This document shows positions 11,776-12,736 of a stretch of 12,736 nucleotides of DNA, one piece after another (the first letter of the stretch is position 1; every line of letters begins with the position of its first letter). The stretch lies in assembly GCA_029907055.1 (NCBI GenBank), contig JARYMO010000018.1, positions 1 to 12,736 on the forward strand, written 5' to 3'. The notes under the pieces are model-generated. The model ran no database searches, had not been told where the DNA came from, and saw only the letters and a list, made by a program, of their open reading frames with translations. The stretch is from Syntrophomonadaceae bacterium (GTDB lineage: Bacteria; Bacillota; Syntrophomonadia; Syntrophomonadales; Syntrophothermaceae). The position numbers and the translations under genes are program-made.

Positions 11776-12736
11776 CTACTTGAACTGCCGGTTGTACTTT
11801 TCCGCCAGCTGGATGACGGTGTCCAGGGCTTCCTTCCCGTTCAGCCCCTGTTTATCCAGCGCCGCGACGAACTCCTGCTGGATGGGGGTCACGCGCTGAA
11901 TCCAGCGTTCGGCCTCCTGCGGGGAGAGCTCGATGACTTCCATGCCCTTCTCTTCCACCGCGTACTTCATGGCCGCCTCGTTCTGCTCGTCCCACAGCCC
12001 GGCCGCGACCTTCTCGAAGTATTCCTGGTTGACCTTCTCGATGGCCGCCTGGGTTTCGGCGTCCAGCGAGTTCCACTTGTCCAGGTTCATGGTCACGAAG
12101 AAGAGCGTGTTGTACAGGAAGGGGGTGCGGGTCAGGTAGCGGGTGACTTCCGCCTGCTTCCACCCCTGCAACACTTCCACCGGCCCCAGGTTGGCCTTGA
12201 CCACGCCCTTGGACAGCGCTTCGTAGGCTTCCGACTGGGCCATGGCCACCGGCGTGGCCCCCAGTGCCGACAGGGTCTTGGCACTCAGTCCCGTAGCCCT
12301 GATTTCCAGCCCCTTCAGGTCCTCCAGGGTACGCACCGGCACCTTGGAGAAGATGTCGCCCGGTCCAGTGGTCAGCACCATCATCAGCTTGGTATCCTGC
12401 ACTTCCTTGGGGTTGAGCTTCTTGATGCCTTCCCAGGCCGTCCAGCTGGCGGCCCTGGAGTTGGCGTAGGTGACGCCAGGCAGCTCGAAGGCCTCCAGCA
12501 CCGGGAAGCGTCCCCGCGTGTAGGAGAAGCAGGAGATACCGATGTCCGCTACCCCGCTGACCACGCCGTCGTAGGTGGCGTCAGCCTGCAGCAGGGTCTG
12601 CCCGGGATAGCTGGTGATCTTCACCTTGCCACCGGTCGCTTCTTCGATGGCCGCTGCCCACGGCTGCACCAACTGCGTCTCGATGGGGTGGGTGGCAGGC
12701 CAGAAATGGGCGAGCCGCAACTCCACGGGTTGCACT
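11776..12736 (-). CDS. dctP: TRAP transporter solute-binding protein, DctP type (5' end missing)
   Basis: The extracytoplasmic binding protein that captures the solute and hands it to DctQM. About 320 residues are present; the frame is open to the window edge, so the signal peptide and true start lie outside. The visible part starts VQPVELRLAHFWPATHPI, typical of mature DctP just after the export signal. Family features: GVADIGISCFSYTRGRFPV, LEDLKGLEIRATGLSAKTL with the conserved Arg (codon 12298-12300) that pairs with the substrate carboxylate, GATPVAMAQSEAYEALSKGV, and EVTRYLTRTPFLYNTLFFVTM. It is therefore probably a carboxylate-type solute receptor, but the exact substrate cannot be read from sequence. 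First known gene of the dctPQM operon. Confidence 0.93.
   Translation of the reverse strand, partial: VQPVELRLAHFWPATHPIETQLVQPWAAAIEEATGGKVKITSYPGQTLLQADATYDGVVSGVADIGISCFSYTRGRFPVLEAFELPGVTYANSRAASWTAWEGIKKLNPKEVQDTKLMMVLTTGPGDIFSKVPVRTLEDLKGLEIRATGLSAKTLSALGATPVAMAQSEAYEALSKGVVKANLGPVEVLQGWKQAEVTRYLTRTPFLYNTLFFVTMNLDKWNSLDAETQAAIEKVNQEYFEKVAAGLWDEQNEAAMKYAVEEKGMEVIELSPQEAERWIQRVTPIQQEFVAALDKQGLNGKEALDTVIQLAEKYNRQFK

Overview
The window is GC-rich (about two thirds G+C by eye), gene-dense and chromosomal in character. It reads like a high-GC member of the Bacillota or a similar Gram-positive-type anaerobe: purine-rich Shine-Dalgarno sites of the AGGAGG type sit before most genes, GTG starts occur, and the gene content mixes a multi-cluster Fe-S protein, a DUF362 protein, a YozG-like small regulator and a TRAP transporter. 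The lineage is inference from style and gene content; no rRNA or other marker is present. I see no tRNA, CRISPR array, insertion sequence or phage gene.

Layout, left to right. (1) hslO/Hsp33 (+) behind a good sigma-A/sigma70-type promoter. (2) A minus-strand gene fusing a GNAT-like N-terminal domain to a DUF362 domain and a cysteine-containing C-terminal domain. (3) Across a 315-bp divergent intergenic region, a plus-strand operon: a DUF2889 protein that looks internally duplicated, a possible 37-residue ORF joined to both neighbours by ATGA overlaps, and a membrane-anchored Fe-S protein with a CNCCSCCC motif and two ferredoxin-type cluster motifs. (4) msrB (-), whose 3' end overlaps the Fe-S gene by 64 bp. 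(5) A GyrI-like effector-binding protein (+), then a convergent TipAS-like stand-alone domain (-), separated by a hairpin. (6) A two-gene minus operon: a 70-aa YozG/Cro-like HTH repressor with a perfect palindromic operator against its -10 box, translationally coupled to a 4-TM membrane protein. (7) On plus, an 83-aa hypothetical protein with its own promoter, an acyltransferase-3 membrane protein and an RMD1/YagE (DUF155) protein. (8) A perfect 15-bp hairpin, then a complete dctM and dctQ and a 5'-truncated dctP, all on minus, forming a TRAP transporter operon that enters from the right edge.

How they may work together. Hsp33 and MsrB are both responses to protein oxidation, and the DUF362/DUF2889/Fe-S block is probably redox-related, so the left 5.4 kb has a loose redox theme. 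The middle holds two ligand-binding domains that normally sit in drug-responsive regulators (GyrI-like and TipAS-like) but here lack DNA-binding domains, next to a small HTH regulator. The right end is uptake of an unidentified, probably carboxylate, solute. The least described part is the GNAT-DUF362 / DUF2889 / mini-ORF / Fe-S neighbourhood at 1035-5028.
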